A DNA stretch of 64,000 bases from Epiperipatus broadwayi (GCA_028023455.1 JAQFVV010000020.1:4017092-4081091); one strand, 5' to 3'. Shown: positions 1 to 12,600, numbered from the stretch's first letter. Notes: generated by a model from the letters alone, not told the origin. Translations and numbers: made by a program.

Positions 1-1202
1 TAGTTTTCCCCATTGTACTTGGAATGACATTATGATTGGTCATGTTGTTCTTTTTGACTTGCTTTTTGTCTTTGATAGAGCAAACCACAGCCTGAAAGGG
101 AGGAAAGTCCAGAGGGCAAGGAGATGGAGACTTGGAAATAGGTTCTTTGGTGATGATGTTTTTAGTCAAGTTTTGTTTGAATTTTGAGTTGGATAAACTT
201 TGGGTAATTTTGAAGGTTTTAGTTCATGTAGTTTAGGACTCTTCCCATTTTTTCCGCTAGGGGTAGTGGTCATCTTTAAACCATTTGAAAGAATGAAAAG
301 TAAAATGAAGAAAACAATTTTGAAATGGAATTAAATATATTGATATAAAAGCAAAAAAACCACTGGAAAACTTGTTATTAATCATTTTAGTTGAGAAATG
401 AGAAAATTGAGTGGAAGTTTAGGCAAGTAGTTACCCCAGAATATGGGAAGTCTGAAAAAAAAGATGGTTAAAAATGGCTCAAATAACTGGAACAACACAA
501 AAAACTTTATAAACAAGTCTGAGCGATAGGGAATTGGAGTAAGAGAAATATGTAAGTGTCTAAAAGGAAAAAAACCCTTTATGGTCCATGAAACAGTTGG
601 TAAATGAGGTAGTTAAATGCTTATAAGCATAAGGTAGACATAGGGAAATTGTGTTAAAAATGCACTAAAGCTGAGTGAGATTTAGTGAATGAAAAAGTAT
701 ATTAGCAGCAAAATAAGGCCTTTAAAGGGCCAAATAAATATAAAAGACACTTTTCACTGCTGCAAAACCAACCTTTCTGAGCCATTCTGTGTGAGCTGTG
801 AGGAGGATGACTTTCCAGTAAGAACTACACCTATGGACTCTGAAAAATTTACATTTTAATTAGTTTTATTAATAGCTTGTTGGGTACATTTCTGAAGTAT
901 ACCAAACAGGTCAAGTTGTTCCAAACATTTATTTTTTCAATTGTGAATTTCTCACATTTATTTGTAAAATAGTTAACATAAATGTTCTAGCTTAGTAATT
1001 ATATAAATTTGCTTAATTATATTTCAGGTTAATATTTTGATACTATGTTTATATGTTAATTTGAATAATATGTACCAACTTTTATTGATAATTTGAATAT
1101 CTGTATGTTCCTGTCCCCGGTTAAATCCAGTTTTATAAATTTGTTTTATGTGTTAAAATAAATTCTATTGATTTAACAATTTGAATTTTTAAGAAAATTA
1201 TT
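1..1202. other. No gene recognised (3' flank of the F-box gene)
   Basis: AT-rich sequence with stops in all frames. The blocks around 60-290 and 700-850 are somewhat richer in G and C and could be old retroelement relics, but I could not match a domain. The part nearest exon 3 would be its 3' untranslated and flanking sequence. Confidence 0.4.
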
Positions 1203-1208
1203 TTTATT
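1203..1208 (-). terminator. Polyadenylation signal AATAAA of the F-box gene
   Basis: AATAAA on the minus strand about 80 nt after the stop of exon 3. The hexamer is frequent by chance in this AT-rich DNA, so its position is the main support. Confidence 0.4.
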
Positions 1209-1287
1209 CAATTTATAAATTTTGTTAATAAAATAAAACGATGCATTTTTAAAGGTGTTTTAAAAATAAGAAAAACGAATAGGCCTT

Positions 1288-1460
1288 TTAAAGAATCTGG
1301 TTGGTTAGAGGAGAATGTGCAGGTAAAATAGTTACTATAAATGTAAATTTTTCATTTGGCTTCACTTCTTTTTTTAGTAAAAACTTGGCTGTCATTATAG
1401 CCATTCTTTGCCTCGATTCGTCTGTAAGACCTCTCAAATAGACATGAAATTTTTCAAGTC
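1288..1460 (-). CDS. F-box/LRR protein, terminal exon 3
   Basis: Acceptor TATTTCAG ends at 1461. The exon is open for 57 codons to a TAA at 1290-1288 and starts in phase 1, matching exon 2. The peptide opens GLEKFHVYL and contains FLLKKEVKP. The same layout is seen in the terminal exon of the neighbouring gene at 54939-55084 (GLKKCYV, then SLLKNF). A polyadenylation signal lies about 80 nt beyond the stop. Joined, exons 1-3 total 1329 nt, an exact multiple of three. The link across 36.7 kb of repeats is inferred from phase and from the paralog resemblance. Confidence 0.62.
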
Positions 1461-2253
1461 CTGAAATACAATATATAAAATTAATGTGTTAGATAATATA
1501 TAAAAAATATGTTCTTATGAGATTAACATTTATTAAGAAAATAAAGATTATGTGTACAATAAATATTACACGTGTGAATACAGAATACGGATAAATCTGT
1601 GATTTTATTTACAAAACATTAATATTATAAATAACTATATATTTAATATTTTGTGAATTTGAATGTAGTTCACAAAAATTTACACCTGTTTGTGCTACCC
1701 CGATGCCTTATTAACTATAGATTAGTGAAATAAATAGTGTTGCCCTGATGTGTTTATAACTTAAGTTAAATAACCTTATTGGAATAAACTATTCATAATA
1801 ATTTATACAAATTTATTTCATATAAAAATGCCTGATTCATCATCGATGGTCTGTACTCAAGTTACTGAAAAGCACTCTTGGAAGATAATAGAATGACTTT
1901 CAGATATGAGGATTAACTGTGAATAATAAATAAACTTCTTATACGAAAATCTCCTATTGTGTTGTAGGATAGAATGCAGATTCATTAAATGCTAAATACG
2001 TATTGTGACAGTGTTTTCTGTCTCCTATATCTCTCAAATTATTTAAGTTAGTATAGGATCTATTGTTATTATTTTTTATATTATAATTATTTGACTATAC
2101 TAATTGTAATTATGGGATTGGTGTTTGTGCAATATTTCCATCCTTTAACTGAGTGAACAGTATTTCTAACTCTACTTTCCACATTCCATTTCTTTTCCTC
2201 TCAAGCCCTCCAGAATTAAAAAATTAATGGTAGGTACAAACATATAAGCTAAT

Positions 2254-2454
2254 AAACAGTGAGGATTGCCAATTCCTCTACAAGCTTTATGATAAATTCT
2301 TAGCCAGACACCTCTCCTGAGGAGTGCCAAAGCACAAAACCATGGTCAGGGGTTTGGGGAGGGGTTCCTGACAGAGATATTTTAAGTGCTGGCTCTGGCT
2401 AAGCATTTATCATAAAGCTTGTAGAGGAATTGGCAATCCTCACTGTTTATAACT
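2254..2454. mobile_element. MITE-like foldback element of about 200 bp
   Basis: Nearly perfect terminal inverted repeats of about 50 bp: the left arm starts AACAGTGAGGATTGCC and the right arm ends with its complement, GGCAATCCTCACTGTT. The dinucleotide TA sits outside both arms, which fits a Tc1/mariner-type target. The centre (about 2310-2395) is unusually GC-rich for this window and has no ORF. It lies in the last intron of the F-box gene. The superfamily is inferred from the TA flank only. Confidence 0.6.
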
Positions 2455-2829
2455 TACAAGCTTAAAAGGTAGGGTCATGTGATCTATGAATTAATATATG
2501 ACTCTTATTTTGGATATAAGCTAATAATTCTTAATTGTTATCTTTGATTTGGATAACCAATCACTAATGAGTTAGAATGAAATTAGATTTGAGATAACAA
2601 TGGGACAAAGATTGTATCTTAAGGCAGAACATTTTAAGAATTTTCCTATATACCATGGAAATGCAAGAGATTTGGTAAATGTGGTTTTAAATTGATCTTT
2701 ACTTACACAATCTAGTCAGGTTGTTAAGCCTATCAGATTAATCATTATATTATAAATAATAGTAGTAAACGGGAGGCAAGCAGTGATACTACTAAACTTA
2801 AGTATACCAATTTTTTTCTAAATATATAT

Positions 2830-3092
2830 AGATGAGATGTGCAATTTTGACACAAACACTTTAAAAACAGAACAAATATCAGCATTGATAGTTAAGGTGT
2901 TGTCAAGATTGAATATCAATATAGAAACACTTAGTGAAACTCACCTTCAAGAGCAAGAAAGTTTAATAGAGCACTTTGATGGCTATATTTTTTTTTTAAA
3001 AAAGCAAATCAAGTGAGAGACAGAAAAGAAGATTGTATGGTGATGGATTTATTGTACAGTCTAATTTTGTTTTTTCTACTTTTAGAGATTGA
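2830..3092 (+). pseudogene. LINE relic: N-terminal part of the apurinic-like endonuclease
   Basis: One frame reads through a motif typical of the endonuclease of EN-RT LINEs: INIETLSETHL followed by an acidic segment and FDGYIFF. This corresponds to the family pattern in which a helix is followed by LSET and then GY-FF. Stops and frame breaks follow. The reading is cut at 3092 by the Penelope-like insertion and resumes at 7211. It was a non-LTR retrotransposon; the clade (RTE, CR1 or jockey-like) is not settled. Confidence 0.6.
3080..3092. repeat. Left target-site duplication of the Penelope-like insertion
   Basis: TTTTAGAGATTGA, repeated exactly at 7198-7210 on the other side of the insertion. 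Both copies are flanked by LINE sequence. Confidence 0.75.
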
Positions 3093-3125
3093 ATAAATAA
3101 TATAAAAACTCTGTCAGATAATGTA

Positions 3126-3305
3126 CATTATTCTATACACGTGATAAACCGAGCAGCCAAAATTCAAAAAACATTAATTATAAACAACAATTTGCTAAGT
3201 GCTTTCGGTACTGTATATCAGAATCATGGTGACATATTGGAACTGAACGGTTAATATTCCAGTGCATGCTCAATGGAACACTAGTGTTACATTGATTGAT
3301 AATGT
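3126..3305 (-). repeat. Left pseudo-LTR of the PLE (inverted)
   Basis: Matches the reverse complement of 7014-7197 along its length, with scattered substitutions. It shares blocks such as GAACGGTTAATATTCC read outward. Read on the minus strand it also carries the end of the nuclease reading frame. Confidence 0.7.
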
Positions 3306-3404
3306 TTTTAGATTTAGTAATAAATCAAGCCTCTTTCAATTTCCTTTTCCTATCATTTGACTCATTGCACAGAAGAAGGAGATGGTGATTAAGCAGGTTG
3401 GTCC

Positions 3405-5455
3405 TGTAATGGGCACATACGTACGTTACATTATTTTTTATTAGTAAACATAAAAAAAAAAGTTCGCCAATAAAAATTTCTTTTTTAAGAATTAAAAACT
3501 GAAAATTAAAAAATCATCTTAAACTCACATATATATAAAATCGCACAGATAAAAAATTATTAAAATAAAACTTTATTAAAAAAAAGAGTAGTTTAAAACT
3601 AAATTTTCAGAAAAGATTGAGAGATAAAATATGTTTAAGTTTGAAAACAAATTAATTAATCTTTTGTAAAATGGAAATCGGACCTCAACAAAAAGTTTTT
3701 CACCATCATGACATAATGTTGAGTTAATCCACAAAATTATTATAAAAGGAAAGGTTTGAAAATAAAAGGGTTAATTAGTTTATTACGATGTGACTATATG
3801 TGTTAGTGTGGAGTTGAAGGAGAAGGGATTGAAAAAACAAACTCTTCAATCCCTTCAGTTCTGCTAGGAAGCAAGAGAACTGAACTATCGTTTTCTACAT
3901 TGAGGACCAGCTGGAGTAAAAAACTTCCGGATGAATAAATAAAGCAGCCAACAGAATACCAATCTTTTTTGGACGGCATGGGAATTCATGTTCAAATGGC
4001 AAGCAATGGATAAAGATGAACTGTTTTAAACCGTAAGAACTTTATAATTAATGAACATTAAATTAAAAACTTTTTGTATTTAAAATAATTAAGAAATAGA
4101 ATCCTATCTGACCAATGTTATTTATTAATTAGTTATAATTTTATATTATGTATTTCTTTTGTAAAATCATTTCCATTTATTTATTTATTTGTTCTTTAAG
4201 TTTTATTATGATTTCTGTTTTTCATTAAACTAGTTATATAAATATTAAACTTAAGTCGGGTGTGAATGGCTATATAGATTTGTAAAGTTATATTAGGGGA
4301 GGGTAATCTTATGTTATTCATTTTGTAGTTGAATTAGGTCAATGGATTGGATATATTGGTGTAATTAGTAGATGTAGTATGAGATTCGCTATGGGCAGAA
4401 TCTCTATTATACGCCACACACTTCCATTTTGCCTATGGAAGGGATTATAAGATGTAGAACGCTGTTCCTTTCGATGGAGTTTTTTTTTATTGCTCTTCTT
4501 GTCTGATAGATGTAATATTCCTATCTGACGAGAAGCAGTTTCATCTCTTAACCTAATTGTGCTGCCGTATTCGTATTACATTGAACACATCGATATATCA
4601 GATGGATTGAAATTTTGGTTTGACTGCGAACCTTTGGCCTAAGGTTAAACAAGGATTGAATATTTTCTTTTCAAATGCGAATCTATGTAGTCTATTTATA
4701 CTCAACACTCTAAATAAAGATGCATTAAATTTAAGTTGGGTATAGACGCTTGCATGGGTTCGTTACTGGTTGATTATGTTTTTGATTTTCATATTCGATC
4801 AAAATATATATAGACATTCGGTAAATACTGATATCTTATGGTGAGTATCTAAAATGTATTTATTCGGATGTCTTTTAAGTTATTGGTGTTAATGCAAGCA
4901 TCTTATGGTGAATGCTACTGGGTTACTTATAAATTTCCCTCTGCAATTGACGGTATCAATGATTTTGTATTTTGATCATTTATGTTTATTTTGAAATGTT
5001 TTTGACCATGGAATCTATGTAACCGATCTATACTCAACATTTTTAAACAAATCTGTGCGAACTAATAATAGTATAAAATTTAAAATGTAAATTAAAAATC
5101 TAAAATAAAAGTAAAAATAATGTTAAATGTTAAAGTAAACATATTAAAATAATAATGTTAAATCTTATATATATATATATATGTGCGTAAATAAATTTTT
5201 GTATGTTAATTACTGGCAGTGGCTTATTTTATTTATTTTTTAATATTGAAATATAATTAGATAAGATATTATATTAGTAAATCTCTGCTACTCCCTGAGC
5301 TAGTGACATGGGCTAACGACCGGATATCAAAATATATAAATAAAAAATTTTTTTGACTTACGTATCTGCCTACTTTATAATTTTTTCTAGGTTCAAATGC
5401 CTAGATGGCGCCCTGTAGTGCAGATGACGGTAAGCTCTTTCTCCAGATCATTACA
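3405..5455. mobile_element. Solo LTR (family A, copy 1) nested in the PLE
   Basis: A 2.05-kb block starting TGTAATG and ending CATTACA, flanked by a direct GTCC (3401-3404 partly, and 5456-5459). It interrupts the left end of the PLE. It is homologous along most of its length to 17128-18824, with clear shared blocks at 4250-4440 and 5180-5430. It contains an internal foldback (about 4734-5040) and two shorter hairpins (3810-3862, 4493-4535). There is no coding capacity. The LTR assignment rests on the TG...CA ends, the 4-bp duplication and the second copy; no internal region is seen. Confidence 0.55.
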
Positions 5456-5489
5456 GTCCATTGTTAACAGATCGTTATTATAATCTTGC

Positions 5490-7045
5490 AGAGGATAAGA
5501 AGTGGTATAATATGATTACTAACTTCAGATTGTTGTTGAAGGAGAAAAATATTATTTGTGCAAAGGAAAATAAAGATAATAGATTTGTGTTGATGGGTGG
5601 ACATATATATATAAAGAAAATTTTTCAGTAAATTGTTAAGTTGAACTTTGAAAAAGTTTAGAATTATAAGTTAAAAGTGTGTAAGGACAAGTTTGTTTGC
5701 AATGTTTTGCGATCTATGTTGGTAAAATATATAGGAGATATTAATATTTGAGAATTTATGTCATCTGTCATTGTTCCACGTTTTTTTGCAAATGTTAAAG
5801 TTCATAAGGAGAATGTTCCGTTAAGGTTGAAGATGGATTTTGGGGGTTGTTATTGTCAGAAAGCATGCAAAATGGTTACAAGAGTTGGGTGGTTTTGGTG
5901 AATATATAATTTAATTCTACATTTGAATTTGTTCAGATTTTGTATTCTGCAAAGGTGGCTGATGATTGTTATATGGCCTCATAGGATGTATGTGAGTTAT
6001 GTGGATCGGTGGATGTAAATCGATAAGTATAATTAATAAACTTTTGTTGGATTATAATGTAGACTTTTGTAAAGCCAGATTTTTTATGGAAGTGTTGGAA
6101 TGGATTAATGGTGATGTTACTGCAAGATATGAAAAGGATCATTTTCAAATGAAGAATGGTTGACCAATGGAGTTGGCTGTGAGTGGTATTGTGTGTAGTT
6201 TATACATTTCGGAAATGGAAAAACATTATTGAGCCATTTATAAGGAGTTATGATTTAATGTATAGAAGATATGTGGATGATGTTTTTGTGTATGGTTCAA
6301 AACATGTGATAGTGAATATGTTCAATGAATTAAATGAGAATTCTGATTTGTCATAAACTATTGAGTTTGAAAATGATGGTATCTTAAAGTATTTAGATGT
6401 AAATGTATATAAAAATGCTGTAATATGTTTGGATATAAAATGTTTGTTAAATCATTGAATGTAAGAGGTTTTATATATCAGTCATCGAATGTTCCTTTGA
6501 ATTATAAAATGGCTGGATTTAAACATTTTTTGTATCGAAATTTGCATCTTTGTAAATTTGAAGCAGATAGGAAAAGTAATATTGATAAATATATGGATCA
6601 TTTGATAGGAGTGGGATACAAAAAACTATATTACACAGACAATTGTGCTTGTTTTATCAGAATTTAAAGTTTAAACATAAAGTGGATGTAATTAATAAAA
6701 TGGTCAAAAAGTGTTTTTCTTTAGCTTATGTGTCATCTATAAATAAGAAATTAAAAAATATTATCGGGGAAGATTATAATGTAGTATTCCCCTTTGTGTT
6801 TAAATAAGGATAATGTGGAAGAAATGAATAAGTATGAAATGGTTTATTCCATTGCTTGCAAAGAAATTGGTTGTAATGCTATTTATTGTGGTGAAATAAA
6901 GGAGAATGTTTTAACACGATTACAACAGCATATTTATCAGTGTAAAAAATCTAAAAGTGATTTGCAGATTAATTCTGTTTTTTTTCAAATTATGAAAGTA
7001 ATTGTGGTCATATTATCAATCAATGTAACACTTGTGTTCCACTGA
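5490..7045 (+). pseudogene. PLE reverse transcriptase and GIY-YIG endonuclease (broken)
   Basis: Landmarks in order: a VPRFFANVKVHK block near 5770 (the P-K-HK motif of Penelope RTs), a PMELAVSG-like block near 6167 (the G-P-S motif region), the catalytic-type RYVDDVF near 6268, a FENDG-LKYLDV block near 6370 and a KFEAD block near 6555. The nuclease is read from 6794: YSIACKEIGCNAIYCGE, then RLQQHIYQC. This is the GIY-YIG core with YCG in place of the usual YIG. Stops and frameshifts interrupt it about ten times. It would have copied the element's RNA and nicked target DNA; it is now inactive. Confidence 0.7.
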
Positions 7046-7197
7046 GCATGCACTGGAATATTAACCGTTCTGTTCCAATATATCGCCATGATTCTGGTAT
7101 ACAGTACTGAAAGCGCTTGGCAAATTGTTGTTAATAATTAATGGTTTTTTTTATTTTTTTCTGTTCTGTTTATCACGTTTTATTCGTGCAGAATAAT
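7014..7197 (+). repeat. Right pseudo-LTR of the PLE
   Basis: Inverted partner of 3126-3305. It begins just before the end of the nuclease ORF and so includes its last codons. Confidence 0.7.
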
Positions 7198-7210
7198 TTT
7201 TAGAGATTGA
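7198..7210. repeat. Right target-site duplication of the Penelope-like insertion
   Basis: TTTTAGAGATTGA, an exact copy of 3080-3092. The 13-bp length is in the range produced by GIY-YIG endonuclease-bearing Penelope-like elements. Confidence 0.75.
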
Positions 7211-7560
7211 CTACTACTTAGTTTTTACAATGAGACCAATTCTTATTTTGTTAATGTATTCGCTCCACCATTAGATTCATATTAAAGAAAGAAAACTTTT
7301 ATGCCTGGATAAACATCTTTATTATAATAAGATCTTATGTTGAAGGTTTTAATGATTAAGTTGATAAACTATTCGAGGCCAAAAATTGTTGAAAATAAGA
7401 TATTGGAGCTGTAATTCAAATGGACTGGTTTTATTACATTTTTGCCTAAAATATGTATTGACTTTCTTAAGTCCTTCGTTTTGCAAAAAAGTAATATTAT
7501 ATCCAAGAACAAAATAACTGTTTTTAATAAACTACATTATAGTTAGAATTACATACAAAA
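7198..7560 (+). pseudogene. LINE relic: continuation of the endonuclease domain
   Basis: After the 13-bp target duplication (7198-7210) the LINE endonuclease resumes with a segment resembling the YFVNVFAPP block (the I-VYAP motif of this nuclease family) and degenerates after that. With the insertion removed, 3092 joins 7211. Several stops make it non-functional. Confidence 0.5.
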
Positions 7561-7599
7561 AAAGTCCATATTGCACGCCCATTTACAATCATAGGTCAA

Positions 7600-8040
7600 T
7601 TGACGATGATAAATTAATACCTTCTAAGATTAAAATAATAAATGCATTAAAAATATGTTTTTATTTTTTCAATTATGTTTACACGAAAATTGATGTTCAA
7701 AATATCTATTATACAAACTAATATCGATAACTTTTAAACATTAAAATTGCTAATATGAACCTCCAAGATTGCCACATTACTGAAGCGTGTGCTTCTCTTA
7801 AGGAGTGTGTTATAGATACAAAAAAAAATCTATTCATAGTTTTACAAAAAAAAAATCACAGTTGATTTTCTAACAATAACCTTATTGTTATTAATTTATG
7901 TGAAGCATTTTATGCTTAAAAGAAAAATAAATGTGAATCTTAATAATAAATATACATATTTAAAGGCAGAAATTCACTGATGGACAAACTTTATAGGAGA
8001 TATAAACATTCACTGATCTTAGTCACTTTAAATCTTTTTT
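7600..8040. other. Degenerate AT-rich stretch inside the LINE relic
   Basis: No frame stays open and no motif is recognisable. By position it should be the linker between endonuclease and reverse transcriptase. Confidence 0.3.
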
Positions 8041-9390
8041 GATGCACTGAAAGCAAAATATGAACCCAAAAAATGGTATCATACTCCTATTAAACAGTTA
8101 AGGCTCCAGCAATGGTACCCTCTTATATGATGGCAGTGATATTTTAAAGAGGTTGAATAAGTGTTTTGACCAACTTTTAAATAATGATACAAAAGTTAAA
8201 ATAAAGACTTATAATGATTTATGCATTTATATACTCATTTAGAGTTGGACAAAGATATCCATTATAGTGAAGCCAAAATAGTTTTTATGGTCTTAAAAAT
8301 GGAAAAGCTGTAGGATCTAATAAGATGCTTGGAGAATATTTTAAAAAGTGTTGTGATATGTGAGTTTTGAAAATATTAGAATTTGTTCAGGTATATATGG
8401 ACTGATGAAATTAAGCAATTTGATCTAAATGATGATTTTATTGTTTTAATATTTAAAATTAAAAGGAATACACAATATTGTAGATAATTATAATAGAATA
8501 TTCTTATAATTCATTACAACAAAGATACTTACAAAGATTTTATTGAATATAATGTTCCCAGTCAAAGATAATAATTTTAGAGATCCAATAATTAAGACAG
8601 ACATTGTTATTATTGGTAGTCAAATGCAAGTAAGGTTTTTATTGATTTAGTCAGGGCTTTTTAATTAATTGAATATGTCTGTGGCGTTAAAAGAAATTAG
8701 TTGGTTATCCACCCAAAGTTTATTATCCAACTTCCATATAATGAAAAAAGGGAAATTATTATTACTACATGTATAAAATCTGAGACGCTTAAAATAAAAA
8801 CTAGTATTGAACAAAGATGCGTTTCAGTTTTTATGTCTCTTGCGTTTGAAACAGTAATCAAAATGTGATGCAGGTTTGATGGTGAAATTTTAATTTAATT
8901 AAATAAAAACGAATGACATTTTCTTGGATTATGAATTTAGTATGTTGATGATTATGCTACTTTTGCCAATTGAAGTAATTATTTACAAATGTGTTTAATA
9001 TTTTGAATGCCATTTATAAAAAAAATTGGTTTAATAATTAATGTTTAAAAAAATAACATTTTTTTTATCAGTCAGTAATAGAAAAAAATATCCTTAACAA
9101 TTTTTAGCTTGGATGCTTATTAGCTTGACAATGTAAGCCCATTTACATATCATGGTAGTTATATAATTAAAAAGATGTATTTTAAATGTTGCCCACAACA
9201 CAGACTCCAATGTGCTGTTGCTGCTTTTAACAAGTTTAACGATAGACTGCTTTATCACAGGAAAGACACTTGCTTCAAAATCTCGAAGATACGTAATACT
9301 AGCTTAGTTGAATATTTGCATAATTTTGCTATGCATTTTATGAAGGCTATGAATATGAGGCATGGATCCTCAAAAACCTTAAGCCTATAA
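8040..9390 (+). pseudogene. LINE relic: reverse transcriptase and C-terminal domain
   Basis: A broken reverse transcriptase on the same strand as the endonuclease. Landmarks in order, in shifting frames: a GKA-G motif near 8300 (NGKAVGSNK), a C-NYRGI-like block near 8480, a VFIDLVRAF-like motif near 8635, the catalytic-type YVDDYA near 8938, then a C-terminal stretch from 9175 with an AAFNKF motif like the A-AF region that follows the thumb in these LINEs. At least a dozen stops and frameshifts separate them. Together with the two upstream pieces this is one LINE of about 2.5 kb after removal of the insertion. Confidence 0.6.
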
Positions 9391-9399
9391 ACTTTTATA

Positions 9400-9640
9400 T
9401 TAATTGATATCTTCTTATCTATTAAACAATTATAAATAAGTGTTTTTGTTACATAATATTGAGAAGTAAAACTATATTTATATAGAGTTGTTATTTTAAT
9501 TAATTTATTGTAGAGAAATGAGACTTGGACACCATACTAATGCATTATAAGCATTAGTAAAGTTTTATTTAACATTAACAATGTTAAATAAAAATTTTAA
9601 AAGGTGTAACACCATTCAAATATAACAAAACTTTTTAAAA
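9400..9640. other. No gene recognised between LINE and Ty3/gypsy relics
   Basis: AT-rich. A short palindrome (TTTAACATTAACAATGTTAAA, about 9568-9590) is present. I could not identify a 5' LTR for the gypsy relic here. Confidence 0.3.
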
Positions 9641-12600
9641 GTGCAAGTGAATAGCAATAGAAAAACAAATAAGAAAATGCAGGAGAGATGGACCAAATTA
9701 GGATTGGATATGCTGTTGGGGAGAGGAATTATGCTATGGGTGAAACAATCTTGGGAAATTCAAAACATGAGAGAGGTCTTAATTGCAGCCCTAGTCAAAT
9801 CCCCGATGAAGAGATGGTGGTCAAATTGTAAAGAATCTCATGACTTGCTACACCATATAAATGGTGGTTATTATATAAACTACAATACTTTCCAATTTAC
9901 TAACATTAAAGTTTTCAAAGGGAATTACAACAAGAACCCCATGGAGTGTTCAAGAATATTTGAAGAACTTTACCATGAGTGTGTTATCTGAAAAAGTTGG
10001 TGATCACCAGCAATCATTTTTATGCTTCAGCCAAGGCATGGTGACAGTCTTTGTTTGAGAGCCCTCAGATCTATGGTGACTATTGTCAGGCCATAATGAC
10101 AATTATTGGAATAGGAACAAGCAGGACTGCATGCACTACTGCTTTTTTCATGAAAAATACATCTTCCATAAAGGAAACTACTCAGTTTTTAGGCAACAGG
10201 TTCAAAATTTTGAACCTTAATTACATTATCATTATCAGAGACCCAATCGTGTGAATTTTGTGCTGAAATCTGTCTTATCATATTGAGAAGACATTGATGG
10301 CTGCCAATTGACATACTGTTGAGAAATGGAGGATATTTTAGGAACACTAGAGGATGGGGAGAATGCTTCCAATACTTCACCTAAGCACAAAAGAGACAAT
10401 TTAGTTATTTATAATATAAATTTGATTGGCCAAAGGATTGATACATAGATCACACTCAGGAGATTAGGGATCATAAAGGTCCTGTTTGGGGCCTGAGGTG
10501 TGATCATGGTACAAATCCTCAACCTGAAAGTAACCCTTATGATAAAACCAATACTGGGGTCAAAACTACAATGGCTGGACCTACAGCCACCCATTAAACT
10601 AGGTAAGACCTCACAGCAATGTTCCTCACTGTGGGTACTCAAGGCTGATTTAAAGAGGGACAATTTGATTTTTGAATTAAACTCACAGATTTAATTTGGA
10701 AGATTTTGAAGTAGAATAATCAGACAATCAATCTCTTTTTAGTAGTGGCCTGAAAATTGCTATTATGTTAGGAAAGGTCAAAATTGTGGCATTGATAGAT
10801 GATACCACTAGCCAGGCATCCCTTATTTCAGATGAGCTATTGTATCGACTCCCAAGGACTGGATCTGACCATTTCATCCTTACTCATCAAAGAGTCCTCC
10901 AGGTCACATTAATCAATGAACATAAAGCTAAATTGATTCCCAAAAAGCTACGGCTAGAAGCGCAGTTAAATTCTTTAAACATAGAATGTGTTTTTGATCA
11001 TGTCAGGATTAATACATACAATGATCTTAGAATCTGACTTCATGGATAGACATGTTTGTGCCATTGATTTTTTGGAAAAACAATTGATAAATCAAGAGGG
11101 TTTGAGTTGTGTTGAAACATCCACAAGTGATCCTGATATTAAATTGAAGTTAAATGAATCTGCCAGTTTGGAAAAAAAAAAGAAAAATGCCCTATGGGTT
11201 CTCAAAATGGCTTGGGATTGTTAAAGGGTATATCCATAGGATATAGTTGATTAACCCAGAATCATTTCAGTGTAAGTCATACCCAATACCTTACTAGTAC
11301 AAAAAGGAAGTGGATAAGCAGATCAACAAGATGATGGAGAGGGGCATCATATGGAAATCTGTATCAGCATTTAATAATCCTTTGGTCATTGTAAAGAAAA
11401 AGGATGGGCCAGCTTGCATCTGTTTGGGCACCTAATTCTTGAATCACTGGATAATTCCAGAATGTGATGTTTCTCTGGTCAGTCATGAACTGTTGTCCTG
11501 TTTTAAGGGGAAAAGAGTGTTTACCACTGTGGTTTTAATTGGCAGCTATTGGCAAATTTGTTTGCATCCACAAGATCAGAAATTCACTGCTTTTAGGTAC
11601 GGAAGTCAATCATGTCTTCCAGAGGATGCTGTTTAGACTGGTTAATAGTGGGGCAAGTTTATTTGTTGTCTTGACCAGGTCTTGTACAATGAAATAAATG
11701 ACTTACTTGTGGTGTATGTGGATGGCATGGTCATAGCATCAAAGGACATGTTAGAATATATGCAACACCTTGAATTGTTTCTTTGGGAGTGTAAGAATAA
11801 AAATATTAAAGTTAATCTAAAGAAGAGTACATTTGCAACTGATGAGATAGTCTTTCTAGGACATCTATGAGGATGAAAGGAGTAAAGCCTGACTCAGATA
11901 AGGTTATGGCCATACAAGATTTTGCACAGCCAGAAAATAAAAAAACTACATTCATTTCTTGGAATGTACAAATTTTTACCATCATTTTTATAGAAACTTT
12001 GCCTCAGACAGAGTCTACAGTCACAGTTGCTTAAGAAAGAGGTCAAGTAAAAATGGTTACCCATCCATCAGGAAGAGCTAAGTCTATTAAAAATGAAGTT
12101 TTTAGAAGAAGCAAGTTTGCACTATCCTGATTTTAAGCAGCCATTCTATATACAAATTGACAGTAGTGTCTATGGCTTGGAGTTGTGTTGTTTCAGCTGG
12201 ATGAAAACGAAAAGCGTGTCAAACTGCATCATTCAACCACTGAGAAAGAAGCCTTGGCAGTAGTGTGGGTCTTTTCTAAGCTTTAAACAATTTTTACTGA
12301 GGTCAAATTGTGGTGACAACAGACCACATAAGTCTGGAATTTTTGAATCATAGATATTTTAATAATGATTGTTTAGTAAGATGATCTGTTTCTAGAGCAG
12401 TTTGATTATATTGTACGCTATTGTCAGGATAAAAATAACATTGTCTCTGACATTCTTAGCAGAAATCCAGCTAAGGTCCCAATCAGCATATAAGCAATAC
12501 AGAAGACCTGATTTTGACAGCACTTACCTTGGTAGTGGATGATTCAGTGGAAGAAGATCTAAAAAAATTTAAAACTTCAGTTACAGAATCCTAAACTTGG

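Larger units (their letters stand above)
3093..7197 (+). mobile_element. Penelope-like element (PLE) with inverted pseudo-LTRs, nested in a LINE
   Basis: A retroelement bounded by a 13-bp target duplication, with inverted ~180-bp ends (3126-3305 and 7014-7197). It carries Penelope-type reverse transcriptase followed by a GIY-YIG nuclease. Removing the solo LTR at 3405-5455 leaves about 2 kb, so the 5' part of the RT is missing or eroded. Multiple stops make it dead. It is inserted into the LINE endonuclease in the same orientation as the LINE. Confidence 0.7.

Noticed and set aside
10189-10663. Minus-strand frames at 10189-10380 and 10409-10663
   Set aside because: They are shadows of the plus-strand gypsy gag-like region and show no domain of their own.
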